Assembly: GCF_001189955.1 (NCBI RefSeq)
Contig: NZ_LFLT01000015.1
Coordinates: forward strand, 45,533-109,532
Source: Herbaspirillum chlorophenolicum
Lineage (GTDB): Bacteria > Pseudomonadota > Gammaproteobacteria > Burkholderiales > Burkholderiaceae_D
Reading direction: 5' to 3'
Length of the DNA: 64,000 bases
This document shows, one piece after another, positions 43,081 through 52,655 of the stretch. Numbering within the stretch: the first letter of the stretch is position 1; each line of letters starts with the position of its first letter. The notes under the pieces were generated by a model. It was not told the origin of the DNA. It did no database searches and was given only the letters and a program-made list of their open reading frames with translations. The position numbers were made by a program, and so were the translations under genes.

Positions 43081-44757
43081 ATGACGATCACCAAGCGCCT
43101 GATCATTACTTTATCGACAGCCTTGCTAGCGCTGCTGTTCGTCGGCGTCGACGGCCTGTGGCAATTGCAGCGTGCCCAGCAACGGCTGGATACGATCCAG
43201 AACCGCATCATTCCCGGCATCGAAAGCCTCAATGCCCTTAAGGGCTTTATTGCCGATTCGCGTCTGGCCGGCTATCGCCTGTCGGTGTTTGCCAACCTGC
43301 CCGACAAGACCACCCTGCAAAAGGCAGTCGATGCAGCCAATAAATCCCTGGATGACGAATTCGCACGCTATGACCGCGAGCGCGTGTTCAACGATGATGA
43401 CCGCAAGCTGATGGAGATCGACAAGGCCAACGTCGAAGCCTACCGCAAGGCGCTGGTGCCGTTCTTCGCCGCCGCTTACGCAAATGACATGGACGCCGTG
43501 CGCGCCACGCTGGAAGCCGGTACGCCGCTGGCCCTTACTGCCGCCGCGGCCAAGAAAGGCATCGACGACCACATCGTCGCCAGCGGCAAGCTGATTGCTG
43601 CGATACGCACCGAGAGCGACGAGGCCTACGCCTTCGCCTTCCGTACCATGGTGGCGGTGATCGTCGTTGCGGTGCTGCTGACCGCATTGCTGGGCTTCCA
43701 GACGCTGCGCCATGTGAGCCGCAGCCTGTTCCGGATCCAGAACACCTTCGAGCATGTCAGCCAGACACTGGACCTGTCGCGTCCGGTGCCGGTCGAGCGC
43801 ATGGATGAAATCGGCCGTACCGCCACCGCGTTCAACAAGCTGCTGGCGCGCATTGTGGAAGTGGTGACCACCACGCGCAGCTCGACCGATTCCGTTACCG
43901 TTGCCGCACGCCAGATCGCGGCCGGCAATGCCGACCTTTCTTCCCGTACCGAGCAACAGGCGGCAGCGCTGGAAGAGAGCGCATCGAGCCTGGAGCAGTT
44001 GACTTCGGTCGTGCAGCAAAACACCGAGAATGCGCGCGAAGCCAACAAGCTGGCGCTGTCGGCATCGAACATCGCTTCGCAAGGCGGCGATGTGGTGCGC
44101 CAGGTGGTCGAGACGATGAACTCGATCAACGACTCCTCGCGCAAGATCGTCGACATCATCGCCGTAATCGACGGCATCGCTTTCCAGACCAACATCCTGG
44201 CGTTGAACGCAGCCGTGGAAGCCGCCCGTGCGGGCGAGCAGGGCCGCGGCTTCGCGGTGGTGGCTTCCGAAGTGCGTTCGCTGGCGCAGCGTTCGGCGGC
44301 AGCGGCGAAGGAAATCAAGATGCTGATCGACGACTCCGTCGACAAGGTCGGCACCGGCAGCAAGCTGGTCGAGCGTGCCGGCGTCACCATGAGCGAGATC
44401 GTCGACAGCGTCGAACGCGTCACCCAGATCGTGGGCGATATCGCTTCGGCCAGCGAAGAGCAGAGTTCGGGCATTTCGCAAGTCAACCAGGCGGTTTCGC
44501 AGATGGATCAGACCACGCAGCAAAATGCCGCACTGGTGGAAGAGGCGGCCGCTGCGGCACAGGCGTTGCAGCAGCAGGCAGAGACGCTGGAGCGGGTGGT
44601 GGGCGTTTTCAAGCTGGATGCCAACCGCCTGGCCAATCCAGTCGCCGCGGCGCCGGTCATGGCGCGCAGTTCCATCAACATCACGCCGCAAAGCGCACGC
44701 ATCAAGAGCGATGCTTCCAATGTGAAAAAGCTGGAAATGGAGTTGGAGGAGTTCTGA
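43081..44757 (+). CDS. Methyl-accepting chemotaxis protein
   Basis: 558 aa from ATG 43081. TM1 at about residues 8-28, a periplasmic four-helix-bundle sensor domain (to about 190), TM2 at about 192-215, HAMP (SRSLFRIQNTFEHVSQTLDL) and a long signalling coiled coil. The hairpin tip is intact (IDGIAFQTNILALNAAVEAA, followed by RAGEQGRGFAVVASEVRSLA). No CheR/CheB pentapeptide is evident at the C-terminus (ELEEF). It would relay an unknown ligand to CheA/CheW. A start at 43006 would add a non-membrane leader and is disfavoured. Confidence 0.93.
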   Translation: MTITKRLIITLSTALLALLFVGVDGLWQLQRAQQRLDTIQNRIIPGIESLNALKGFIADSRLAGYRLSVFANLPDKTTLQKAVDAANKSLDDEFARYDRERVFNDDDRKLMEIDKANVEAYRKALVPFFAAAYANDMDAVRATLEAGTPLALTAAAAKKGIDDHIVASGKLIAAIRTESDEAYAFAFRTMVAVIVVAVLLTALLGFQTLRHVSRSLFRIQNTFEHVSQTLDLSRPVPVERMDEIGRTATAFNKLLARIVEVVTTTRSSTDSVTVAARQIAAGNADLSSRTEQQAAALEESASSLEQLTSVVQQNTENAREANKLALSASNIASQGGDVVRQVVETMNSINDSSRKIVDIIAVIDGIAFQTNILALNAAVEAARAGEQGRGFAVVASEVRSLAQRSAAAAKEIKMLIDDSVDKVGTGSKLVERAGVTMSEIVDSVERVTQIVGDIASASEEQSSGISQVNQAVSQMDQTTQQNAALVEEAAAAAQALQQQAETLERVVGVFKLDANRLANPVAAAPVMARSSINITPQSARIKSDASNVKKLEMELEEF

Positions 44758-44812
44758 TCCAACCAATTGGCTGAGGGACAGAAACGAAGCAATCCATTGT
44801 TCCTGCAGCAAG

Positions 44813-44840
44813 AAAAAGCTCCTCGATGAGGAGCTTTTTT
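44813..44840 (+). terminator. Intrinsic terminator after the chemotaxis gene
   Basis: A 12-bp perfect stem (AAAAAGCTCCTC / GAGGAGCTTTTT) with a GAT loop ending in a T-run, 55 bp after the stop codon. Confidence 0.92.
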
Positions 44841-44918
44841 CATTCTGGGAAGGACATTCGGCAATCGGGTCGCCTGGTTTCCATCCGGACACGCAGCGGC
44901 TATTTATATAATGATATA

Positions 44919-44937
44919 ATTAATGCTAATCATTATC
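44919..44937. promoter_or_regulatory. Fur box upstream of ftrA
   Basis: The 19-mer matches the classical Fur consensus (GATAATGATAATCATTATC) at 16 of 19 positions by eye. It lies 27 bp before the ftrA start in an AT-rich promoter (TATATAATGATATAAT just upstream). Predicts iron repression of the whole operon. Confidence 0.85.
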
Positions 44938-44963
44938 ATTTGATTGACCAGGAGAACACTAAG

Positions 44964-45509
44964 ATGATTGGTATCAAGAAACTCGCTGTTGCCGCCGCCT
45001 TGATGGCATGTACCGCAGGTGTGGCCATGGCCGCCGAATACCCGATCGGCAAGCCGCAGATCCAGAACGGTTTCGAAGTCAATGCCGTCTACCTGCAACC
45101 GGTCAAGATGGAGCCGGACGGCATGATGCGCAAGGCGGAAGAGTCCGATATCCACCTGGAAGCCGACGTCCGCGCCGTGGCCAAGAATCCTAACGGTTTC
45201 GCCGAAGGCGACTGGATGCCTTACCTGGTAATCAAGTATGAGCTGACCAAAGCCGGTTCCACCAAGACCATCAAGGGCGACATGATGCCGATGGTCGCCA
45301 ACGACGGCCCGCACTATGGCGACAACGTCAAGCTGGAAGGCCCGGGCAAGTACAAGCTGAAGCTGACCATCTCCTCGCCGGCTGCCAATGAGCATGCCCA
45401 CTTCGGCCGCCACGTCGACAAGGAAACCGGCGTCGGCCCATGGTTCAAGACGTTTGAATTGACTTACGACTTCACCTTCGCCGGTATCGGCAAGAAGGGC
45501 GGTTACTGA
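44964..45509 (+). CDS. ftrA: FtrA, periplasmic iron-binding protein (P19/Tp34 type)
   Basis: 181 aa from ATG 44964 (RBS CAGGAGAAC). Signal peptide MIGIKKLAVAAALMACTAG to AMAA. The mature protein has the P19-family marks: conserved Met and Glu/His metal ligands in VKMEPDGMMRKAEESDIHLE, MMPMVANDGPHYGDNVKL and ANEHAHFGRHVDKETGVGPW. In Bordetella the homologue binds Fe2+/Cu for the FtrABCD ferrous iron importer. First gene of a four-gene operon in the same order as the Bordetella one, preceded by a Fur box. Confidence 0.92.
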   Translation: MIGIKKLAVAAALMACTAGVAMAAEYPIGKPQIQNGFEVNAVYLQPVKMEPDGMMRKAEESDIHLEADVRAVAKNPNGFAEGDWMPYLVIKYELTKAGSTKTIKGDMMPMVANDGPHYGDNVKLEGPGKYKLKLTISSPAANEHAHFGRHVDKETGVGPWFKTFELTYDFTFAGIGKKGGY

Positions 45510-45648
45510 TCCGTGCCGGTTCTGTGACGGGGGGAGCTTCCTGTCGCCGGACCGCGCGGTGCCGTAATTGTGCTGTATCGAATACCGGCTGCCTGGAGGC
45601 CATGATCCTCAGTGCAGCCGGCTTCTATTTCAGAGTTCTGGAGCGCCC

Positions 45649-45990
45649 ATGTTTTTACGCAAAGCCCGACTGATGCTCGGCGCAGTGCTGCTGCTGGCAG
45701 GAGCCTCGCTGGCGTCGGCCTCCGATTTGCCGACCTTCAAGCTGGAAATGCAGGACGGCAAGCTGATCCCGCCGCGCATCGAAGTGCCGGCCGGCCAGCG
45801 CATCAAGATCGAGATCCACAACATCGGCAAATCCGCCGCCGAGTTCGAAAGCATCGAACTGCGCAAGGAAAAGGTGTTGGCGCCGGGCGCCCAGTCCTTC
45901 GTGGTGATCGCCCCGTTGCGTCCTGGCGAGTACAAGTTCTTCGACGACTTTCACCTGAACATGCCGCAAGGCGTGATCGTCGCCAAGTAA
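45649..45990 (+). CDS. ftrB: FtrB, periplasmic cupredoxin-like protein
   Basis: 113 aa from ATG 45649 (RBS CTGGAG). Signal peptide (RKARLMLGAVLLLAGASLAS-ASA) and a small cupredoxin-fold domain (FKLEMQDGKLIPPRIEVPAG, IKIEIHNIGKSAAEFESIEL, RPGEYKFFDDFHLNMPQGVI). No complete Cys/His copper site is visible, as in other FtrB proteins. In the Bordetella model it works with FtrA to oxidise or hand over iron to the FtrC permease. Confidence 0.88.
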   Translation: MFLRKARLMLGAVLLLAGASLASASDLPTFKLEMQDGKLIPPRIEVPAGQRIKIEIHNIGKSAAEFESIELRKEKVLAPGAQSFVVIAPLRPGEYKFFDDFHLNMPQGVIVAK

Positions 45991-46156
45991 ATCGGGCGGG
46001 CTCGACACCGCACCGGATCGCGCCCGGATGCGGCATTGAACAAGGGCGGTACGCCGCCCCATGCGCGAGACGCGAGGAGCAACGGCGTCGACCCGGCAGC
46101 CATGCGGCCGAGCGGAATGTATTGAACGAAGCAAGCTTTGCAAGGGAAGGTTTTCA

Positions 46157-47029
46157 ATGGGACAGGTCATGTTCATCGTCTGGCGCGAAAGCGTCGAGGC
46201 GCTTCTGGTGGTCGGCATCCTGTATGCCTGGCTGAAGAATGGCGATATCTCCGCGCGCCGCGGCTTGCCGTACCTGTGGAGCGGCGTGGCGGCCGGCGTG
46301 CTGCTGGCACTCGCATTGGGCGCGGCGCTGCTGGGCTTTTCCGAGCTGCTGGCGGGCGACGCCCAGACGTATTTCCAGATTGCCATCGTACTGATCGCCT
46401 CGGTGTTGATCGTGCAGATGGTGTTCTGGATGCGCAAGCACGGCCGCACGCTCAAAAAGGACATGGAAAGCTCGATGCAATCCAGTGTCGAGAGCGGCAA
46501 CTGGTGGGGCGTATTCGTGCTGGTGGCGCTGGCCATCGCGCGCGAGGGCAGCGAAACCGCCGTGTTCCTGTACGGCATCGGCCTGGGCCAGCAGGAGGCC
46601 AGCACGGCCTCGCTGGTGCTGGCCGGCATCATCGGTTTCGGCCTGGCCTTCCTGACCTTCTATATCCTGCAACTGGGCGGCAAGATCTTCTCCTGGCGCC
46701 GTTTCTTCCAGGTCACCGAAGTGATCCTGCTGCTGCTGGCGGCCGGCCTCCTGGTCACCGGCGTGGAAAAGCTGTTCGATGTGCTGCTGGAAAGCTCCGA
46801 CGCACTGTCCTCGGCCGACTGGACCATGACCCTGACGGCGCCGGTGTGGGACACCTCCTGGCTGCTGGACGATTCTTCCACCATCGGCAGCCTGCTGTCG
46901 ACGCTGACCGGCTACCGTGCACGCCCGGCGCTGCTTTCGGTGATCGTCTATGTGGTTTATTGGGTTGTGATATGCTCGGCCCTTTACCGCAAACCGAAGC
47001 CTCAGCCCAAGAGGCAAGAAGCAGTCTGA
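46157..47029 (+). CDS. ftrC: FtrC, FTR1-type iron permease
   Basis: 290 aa from ATG 46157, with AAGGGAAGG upstream; the longer frame from 46061 lacks an RBS. About seven transmembrane helices with the two Fe-binding E-x-x-E motifs of FTR1/EfeU permeases: WRESVEALL near the N-terminus and AREGSETAVF mid-protein. Transports Fe3+ generated from Fe2+ across the inner membrane. Seven bases separate its stop from ftrD. Confidence 0.92.
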   Translation: MGQVMFIVWRESVEALLVVGILYAWLKNGDISARRGLPYLWSGVAAGVLLALALGAALLGFSELLAGDAQTYFQIAIVLIASVLIVQMVFWMRKHGRTLKKDMESSMQSSVESGNWWGVFVLVALAIAREGSETAVFLYGIGLGQQEASTASLVLAGIIGFGLAFLTFYILQLGGKIFSWRRFFQVTEVILLLLAAGLLVTGVEKLFDVLLESSDALSSADWTMTLTAPVWDTSWLLDDSSTIGSLLSTLTGYRARPALLSVIVYVVYWVVICSALYRKPKPQPKRQEAV

Positions 47030-47036
47030 GCCCGCT

Positions 47037-48425
47037 ATGAATACCTGTACGCAATCGCCGACCCTGCTCTCGCGTACGGGCGATTGGATGCGCCGCAACG
47101 GCGCATCCATTCGCGGTTTGCAGTGGATCGTGGTGGCGGTGTACGCCATCCTGATCCTGGTGCCGGTGTTCCTGCCGCTGCCTGACGAAACCGCCCACCT
47201 CTGGTCCAACATGACGCTCATCGCCCAGTTTGCCTTCTGGGGCATCTGGTGGCCGTTCGTGCTGGTCAGCATGGTCCTGATGGGGCGCGTATGGTGCGGC
47301 GTGCTCTGTCCGGAAGGCGCGTTGACCGAATTCGCCAGCAAACACGGCCGCGGCAAGGCCATTCCCAAATGGATGCGCTGGGGCGGCTGGCCTTTTGTCG
47401 CTTTCGCGCTGACCACGGTCTACGGCCAGATGGTCAGCGTCTACCAATATCCCAAGGCAGTGCTGCTGGTGCTGGGCGGTTCCACCGTCGGCGCCATGAT
47501 CGTCGGCTACCTGTATGGCCGCGACAAGCGCGTCTGGTGCAAGTACCTGTGCCCGGTCAATGGCGTGTTCGGCCTGCTGGCCAAGCTGGCGCCGCTGCAC
47601 TACAAGGTCAACGAGGATGCCTGGCGCGCCTCCTACCATCCCCAGCACAAGATCATCCCGATCAATTGCGCGCCGCTGGTGCCGTTGCGCAACATGAAGG
47701 GCGCCTCGGACTGCCATATGTGCGGACGCTGCAGCGGCCATCGCGATGCCATCGAACTGACCTTCCGTGCGCCGACGGTAGAAGTGGTCAAGTTCGGCAA
47801 GACCCAGAACAACCTGTGGGAAAGCGCCCTGGTGCTCTACGGCCTGCTGGGCATCGCCATCGGTGCGTTTCACTGGACCGCCAGCCCCTGGTTCATCGTC
47901 ATCAAGCAGGCTATCGCCACCTGGCTGATCGACCATGACATCATGTGGCCTTTCGGCACCCAGGCTCCCTGGTGGCTGCTGACCAATTATCCGCAACAAA
48001 GCGATGTCTTCACCTGGCTGGACGGCGCCATGGTGGTGGGCTACATCATGGCTACCGCACTGGTGCTGGGTACCGGGATTTCGCTGCTGTTCGCCCTTGG
48101 CACGCGCCTGCTGGGCAAATGGGAATGGAGCCGCTTCAACCACCTGGTGCAGTCGCTGATTCCGCTGGCAGGTTGCGGCGTGTTCGTCGGCTTGTCGGCG
48201 ACCACCATCAGCCTGCTGCGCGCCGAGCACTGGCCGGTGTACTGGGCCAACGACGTGCGCGCCGCGCTGTTGTCGGCGATGACGCTGTGGAGCCTGGTGC
48301 TGGCCTGGAAGGTGGTGGCGCGCTATGCCACGTCCTGGCCGCAGCGCCTGGTCGCCATGGCGCCGCTGGTTGGCGGTCTGGCCTTGGTCAACTATGCCTG
48401 GCTGCTGATGTTCTGGCTCTGGTGA
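47037..48425 (+). CDS. ftrD: FtrD, membrane polyferredoxin
   Basis: 462 aa, about six to eight membrane spans with NapH/CcoG-like Fe-S cysteine motifs: VWCGVLCPEGALTEF, VWCKYLCPVNGVFGLL and CHMCGRCSGHRDAIEL. In the FtrABCD model it accepts electrons from iron oxidation. It closes the operon; a terminator follows 26 bp after the stop. Confidence 0.92.
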   Translation: MNTCTQSPTLLSRTGDWMRRNGASIRGLQWIVVAVYAILILVPVFLPLPDETAHLWSNMTLIAQFAFWGIWWPFVLVSMVLMGRVWCGVLCPEGALTEFASKHGRGKAIPKWMRWGGWPFVAFALTTVYGQMVSVYQYPKAVLLVLGGSTVGAMIVGYLYGRDKRVWCKYLCPVNGVFGLLAKLAPLHYKVNEDAWRASYHPQHKIIPINCAPLVPLRNMKGASDCHMCGRCSGHRDAIELTFRAPTVEVVKFGKTQNNLWESALVLYGLLGIAIGAFHWTASPWFIVIKQAIATWLIDHDIMWPFGTQAPWWLLTNYPQQSDVFTWLDGAMVVGYIMATALVLGTGISLLFALGTRLLGKWEWSRFNHLVQSLIPLAGCGVFVGLSATTISLLRAEHWPVYWANDVRAALLSAMTLWSLVLAWKVVARYATSWPQRLVAMAPLVGGLALVNYAWLLMFWLW

Positions 48426-48450
48426 GATTGCGGCGCTGAACGGCTTGGCA

Positions 48451-48488
48451 AAACGGCAAATTCCCATCAAGGGGTTTGCCGTTTTTTT
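48451..48488 (+). terminator. Intrinsic terminator after ftrD
   Basis: Stem AAACGGCAAA (48451-48460) with TTTGCCGTTT (48475-48484), 14-base loop and a following T-run. Confidence 0.9.
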
Positions 48489-48572
48489 ATTGCCCGCCTG
48501 AGCCTGCTCAAGGCCGGCTTGGGCTCGGCGCGGTACAATCCCGCCTTTCTATTTTCTGTACAAGAGTCTGCC

Positions 48573-48914
48573 ATGAGTACGTTGCCTGCCTGCCCCCAAT
48601 GCCAATCCGAATTCACGTATGAGGATGGCGGCATGTTCGTGTGTCCGGAATGCGCGCATGAATGGTCGGCGCAGCAAGCCTCGCCTGCCGTCGAAGAAGC
48701 CAAGGTCTGGCGCGATGCCGCCGGCAACGTCCTGCAGGATGGCGATACCGTTACCGTGATCAAGGACTTGAAGCTCAAGGGCGGAGGCGGCGTGGTCAAG
48801 ATGGGCACCAAGGTGAAGAATATCCGCCTGGTCGATGGCGACCATGACATCGATTGCAAGATCGATGGTTTCGGCTCGATGGGACTCAAGACCGAGTTCG
48901 TCAAGAAGGTCTGA
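48573..48914 (+). CDS. phnA: PhnA/YjdM family zinc-ribbon protein
   Basis: 113 aa from ATG 48573. N-terminal zinc ribbon [20 protein letters not shown] with CAHEW (two CxxC pairs), then the conserved C-terminal domain [20 protein letters not shown] with [20 protein letters not shown] and [15 protein letters not shown]. Matches E. coli YjdM (PhnA), historically linked to alkylphosphonate use but of unproven function. Monocistronic; the in-frame extension from 48519 has no RBS. Confidence 0.92.
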   Translation: MSTLPACPQCQSEFTYEDGGMFVCPECAHEWSAQQASPAVEEAKVWRDAAGNVLQDGDTVTVIKDLKLKGGGGVVKMGTKVKNIRLVDGDHDIDCKIDGFGSMGLKTEFVKKV

Positions 48915-48998
48915 TCGATTCCCGGGCGGCCCCTCGCGGGCCACCTTCTCGCATCCAGAACAAGCACCAAGAATCCGGAAACAGTAAACGACAACGCC

Positions 48999-50006
48999 AT
49001 GGCCCGCCCACGCTTCATTCCCGACAACATGACCTTGCTGCTGATCGCCGTAGTGGCGACGGCGTCCATTTTCCCCTGTACAGGCGATGTCGCCATCGGT
49101 TTCGACTGGCTGACCACGTTCATGATCGGGCTGCTGTTTTTCATGCACGGCGCCAAGCTCTCGCGCGAGGCGGTGGTGGCCGGCATGACGCACTGGCGCT
49201 TGCATGCCACGGTGCTGCTGTGTACTTTCGCCATCTTCCCGCTGATCGGCCTGGCCGCAAAGCCGCTGCTCACTTATTTCATCACGCCCGAGCTCTACCT
49301 CGGCTTGCTGTTCCTGTGCGTGCTGCCATCCACTGTGCAGTCGTCCATCGCTTTTACGGCCGTCGCGCGCGGCAATGTGCCGGCGGCGATCTGTGCGGCT
49401 TCCGCATCCAATTTGCTGGGCATCTTCCTCACGCCGCTGCTGGTCGGCATACTGGTGGTGGCGCACAACGGCGACGGCCATTCTTCGCTGGGGTCGATCC
49501 TGAAGATCGTCTACCAACTGTTGCTGCCTTTCGTTGCCGGCCAGGCGCTGCGTCCCTGGATCGGCGCCTGGATCGAGCGCAACAAGTCCTGGCTCAAGTT
49601 CGTCGACCAGAGCTCCATCCTGCTGGTGGTCTACGTCGCGTTCAGCGAGGCGGTAGCGCAGGGCCTGTGGCATCAGGTGCCGCCCACCATGCTGGTGTCG
49701 GTGCTGGTGATCAATGCAGTGCTGCTGGCCGCCATCATGCTGATCACCACCTACGGCAGCCGCCGCCTTGGCTTCAACAAGGAAGATGAAATCACCATCG
49801 TCTTTTGCGGCTCCAAGAAGAGCCTGGCCAGCGGCGTGCCGATGGCCAAGGTGCTGTTTTCCAGCGGAGCGATCGGCATGGTGCTGCTGCCGGTGATGCT
49901 GTTCCATCAATTGCAGTTGATGGTGTGCGCGGTGCTGGCGCAACGCTACGGTGCGCGCGAGGAAGAGGTGCAGGCAGCCGTCGCAACGGAAAGCGGCGGC
50001 GATTGA
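48999..50006 (+). CDS. BASS-family (YfeH-type) transporter
   Basis: 335 aa, about ten hydrophobic helices. The pattern DWLTTFMIGLLFFMHGAKLS, FLCVLPSTVQSSIAFTAVAR and the later EDEITIVFCGSKKSLASGVP are typical of the SBF-like (DUF4137/YfeH) branch of bile acid:sodium symporters. Substrate unknown; probably a Na+-coupled organic anion carrier. Faces the convergent aldo/keto reductase gene across a shared terminator. Confidence 0.9.
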   Translation: MARPRFIPDNMTLLLIAVVATASIFPCTGDVAIGFDWLTTFMIGLLFFMHGAKLSREAVVAGMTHWRLHATVLLCTFAIFPLIGLAAKPLLTYFITPELYLGLLFLCVLPSTVQSSIAFTAVARGNVPAAICAASASNLLGIFLTPLLVGILVVAHNGDGHSSLGSILKIVYQLLLPFVAGQALRPWIGAWIERNKSWLKFVDQSSILLVVYVAFSEAVAQGLWHQVPPTMLVSVLVINAVLLAAIMLITTYGSRRLGFNKEDEITIVFCGSKKSLASGVPMAKVLFSSGAIGMVLLPVMLFHQLQLMVCAVLAQRYGAREEEVQAAVATESGGD

Positions 50007-50030
50007 AATGGATGCCATACCAATGCCATG

Positions 50031-50065
50031 AAAACAAAACCGGCCATCAGGCCGGTTTTGTTTTT
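50031..50065. terminator. Bidirectional terminator between convergent genes
   Basis: A 15-bp perfect stem, AAAACAAAACCGGCC (50031-50045) and GGCCGGTTTTGTTTT (50050-50064), with an ATCA loop. A-run on one side and T-run on the other suit termination in both directions. Confidence 0.92.
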
Positions 50066-50096
50066 GGTGCGGGGCGTGCGAATCAATGCATCCGCA

Positions 50097-51146
50097 TCAG
50101 GGGGCCGGATTCGGCTGGTCCTTGTGGATCGCTTCGATGCCGGCGATCACTTCATCGCTCAGTTGCACTTGCAGGCTATCCAGGTTGCTGCGCAACTGAT
50201 CCAGGGTAGTGGCGCCGATGATGTTGGAGGTCAGGAACGGGCGGCTGTTGACGTAGGCCAGCGCCATCTGTGCCGGGTCCAGCCCATGCCGCTTGGCCAG
50301 CGCCACGTATTCGGCGGTGGCGCGTTCGGCTTGCGGGCTGGTATAGCGTACGAAACGCTCGAACAGCGTCAGGCGGCCGGCAGCGGGGCGTGCGCCATTC
50401 AGGTATTTCCCGCTCAACATGCCGAAGGCCAGCGGCGAATAAGCCAGCAGGCCAACCTGTTCGCGGTGCGCGAACTCGGCCAGGTTGATCTCGAAACTGC
50501 GGTTGAGCAGGTTGTACGGATTCTGGATGGTGACCACGCGTTCCAGGCCATGCTGTTCGGCAGCGCGCAGGAATTGCGCCACGCCCCATGAGGTTTCGTT
50601 GGACAGGCCGATATGGCGGATCTTGCCGGCCTGCACGAATTCGGAGAGCACCTTCAGCGTTTCTTCGATCGGCACGGTCTTTTCATCGGCCACGTGCTGG
50701 TAGCCGAGCTGGCCGAAGCTATTGACGGTGCGGTCGGGCCAGTGCAATTGGTAGAGGTCGACGTGGTCCAGTTGCAGCCGTTCCAGGCTGCCGTGCAGCG
50801 CATCGGTCAGGCCCTTGCGGTCGAGGTCGTTGACGCCGCCGCGGATGTGGCGCGGGTTGTGCGGCTTGCGCGCAGGGCCGGTGCATTTGGTGGCGATCAG
50901 CAGCTTGTCGCGCAGGCCGGACTTCTTCAGCCAGGTACCCAGATAGCGTTCGGACAGGCCCTGGGTTTCCGCTTTGGGCGGCACCGGATACATTTCCGCC
51001 ACGTCGATCAGGTTGATGCCACGCTCTACCGCCAGATCGAGCTGGGAATGGGCGTCGGCTTCAGTGTTCTGCTGGCCCCAGGTCATGGTGCCCAGGGTGA
51101 TCAGGCTGACCTTGGCATCGGTGCGGCCAAGTTGGCGATACAGCAT
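50097..51146 (-). CDS. tas: Aldo/keto reductase (Tas-like)
   Basis: 349 aa. AKR features: MLYRQLGRTDAKVSLITLGT, catalytic Asp/Tyr in NLIDVAEMYPVPP, Lys in LIATKCTGPAR, His in VDLYQLHWPDR, and NADPH-site IIGATTLDQLRSNL. The overall sequence is closest in feel to E. coli Tas, an NADP(H)-dependent reductase. RBS AAGGAGAAAT upstream (51148-51157 on the minus strand). Physiological substrate unknown. Confidence 0.92.
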   Translation of the reverse strand: MLYRQLGRTDAKVSLITLGTMTWGQQNTEADAHSQLDLAVERGINLIDVAEMYPVPPKAETQGLSERYLGTWLKKSGLRDKLLIATKCTGPARKPHNPRHIRGGVNDLDRKGLTDALHGSLERLQLDHVDLYQLHWPDRTVNSFGQLGYQHVADEKTVPIEETLKVLSEFVQAGKIRHIGLSNETSWGVAQFLRAAEQHGLERVVTIQNPYNLLNRSFEINLAEFAHREQVGLLAYSPLAFGMLSGKYLNGARPAAGRLTLFERFVRYTSPQAERATAEYVALAKRHGLDPAQMALAYVNSRPFLTSNIIGATTLDQLRSNLDSLQVQLSDEVIAGIEAIHKDQPNPAP

Positions 51147-51368
51147 GTATTTCTCCTTATCGTGGTCGGCGCAGGTGCGACGCGCCGGATCGGGTAGTAT
51201 ATCTGCGCCGCTTCTTCATTGCAGGACGCGGCCGGACCGGCGCCAAGACCGGTAACCGGATACGCCGAAACCCGGAGCCATCCTGCCTGCTGCGTGCAAT
51301 GCATGCGATAGGAAAGCGGCTTCCGCCACAAGAAAATCATTTCCGCCTGCCATCGCGTCCATCGCTTC

Positions 51369-52631
51369 ATGTCATCCACATCCACTCCCACTTCGGGCCA
51401 GGCCGAGGCCGGCCAGCTCCTGCGCCACCATACTGCGTTCAAACTGTTCTGGGGCGCCAGCGTAGCTTCCACCATCGCCTTGCAGATGCAGATCGTGGCC
51501 GTCGGCTGGCAGGTCTACCAGCTTACGCACAGCGCTTTCGACCTCGGTATTGTCGGCCTGGTGCAATTCATTCCTTCGCTGATCCTGGTGTTCGTGGTCG
51601 GCCATGTGGCCGACAAGCATGATCGCCGCAACGTCGCGCGCCTGAGTGCGCTGGTGGAGGCGCTGGCGGCGGCCACGCTGGCGTTGGGCAGCATCGGCGG
51701 CTGGCTCAATCGCGACATCATTTTTTGCATCGTCTTCGTGATCGGCGCCGGGCGCGCTTTTTCCAAGCCCACCATGTCGGCCATGCTGCCCAGCCTGATG
51801 CCGCCGTCGCTGCTGCCGCGCGCGGTGGCGGGATCGGCTTCGGCCACCCAGTTCGCCATCATCATCGGCCCGGCGGTGGGCGGTTTTCTCTATGTGGCTG
51901 GCCCGGCCGTGGTGTATGCCAGCAGCTGCGTGTTGTTCGCGCTGTGCAGCCTGATGCTGTCGCTGATCAGGCGGCCGCCATCGGCTACGCCTGCACCGGC
52001 GGCCAAACCGACCGGCGCCAGCCTGTCCTCGGTGTTCGCGGGGCTGGCCTTCATCCGCAGCAAGCCGGCCATCTTCGGCGCCATCTCGCTGGACATGTTC
52101 GCCGTATTGCTGGGCGGCGCCACCGCGCTGCTGCCGGTGTACGCGCACGACATCCTGCAGACCGGTTCGGTCGGACTGGGTTTGCTGCGTTCGGCGCCTG
52201 CGGTGGGGGCGCTGACGGTAGCGCTGTTCCTGGCGCGCAATCCCTTGCGCGGAAGGGTGGGGCGCACCATGTTCATCGCGGTGGGAGTGTTCGGCCTGGC
52301 GACCATCGTATTCGGCCTGTCGCGCTCTTTCGCCTTGTCTTTGCTGGCGCTGGTCGTGCTGGGGGCATCCGACATGATCAGCGTGGTGGTGCGCTCTTCC
52401 TTCGTTCAGCTGGAAACGCCGGACAACATGCGCGGGCGCGTGAGCGCGGTCAATTCGGTCTTCATCGGCACTTCCAACCAGTTGGGCGAGTTCGAGTCGG
52501 GCCTTACGGCGGCCTGGTTCGGCGCGGTGCCGGCGGTGCTGATCGGCGGCATCGGCACCATCCTGATTGTGCTGTTGTGGGTACACCTGTTCCCGGCGCT
52601 GTACCGGGTGGATCGGCTGGTTTCGAAGTAG
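51369..52631 (+). CDS. MFS exporter (DHA3/EntS-like)
   Basis: 420 aa, about 12 membrane helices. TAFKLFWGASVASTIALQMQ, VGWQVYQLTHSAFDLGIVGL and GHVADKHDRRNVARLSALVE (motif A region with DRR) are typical of DHA3-type exporters such as EntS. Near the C-terminus ETPDNMRGRVSAVNSVFIGT is the matching second-half motif. Could export a siderophore or drug; no siderophore genes are nearby. Transcribed divergently from the aldo/keto reductase gene across ~220 bp. Confidence 0.88.
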   Translation: MSSTSTPTSGQAEAGQLLRHHTAFKLFWGASVASTIALQMQIVAVGWQVYQLTHSAFDLGIVGLVQFIPSLILVFVVGHVADKHDRRNVARLSALVEALAAATLALGSIGGWLNRDIIFCIVFVIGAGRAFSKPTMSAMLPSLMPPSLLPRAVAGSASATQFAIIIGPAVGGFLYVAGPAVVYASSCVLFALCSLMLSLIRRPPSATPAPAAKPTGASLSSVFAGLAFIRSKPAIFGAISLDMFAVLLGGATALLPVYAHDILQTGSVGLGLLRSAPAVGALTVALFLARNPLRGRVGRTMFIAVGVFGLATIVFGLSRSFALSLLALVVLGASDMISVVVRSSFVQLETPDNMRGRVSAVNSVFIGTSNQLGEFESGLTAAWFGAVPAVLIGGIGTILIVLLWVHLFPALYRVDRLVSK

Positions 52632-52655
52632 GTGCGGCGGTGGTAGCCGCGTTTC

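Noticed and set aside
43126..44892. 588-codon minus-strand open frame over the chemotaxis gene
   Set aside because: Antisense shadow of a high-GC gene, Arg/His/Leu-rich, no domain.
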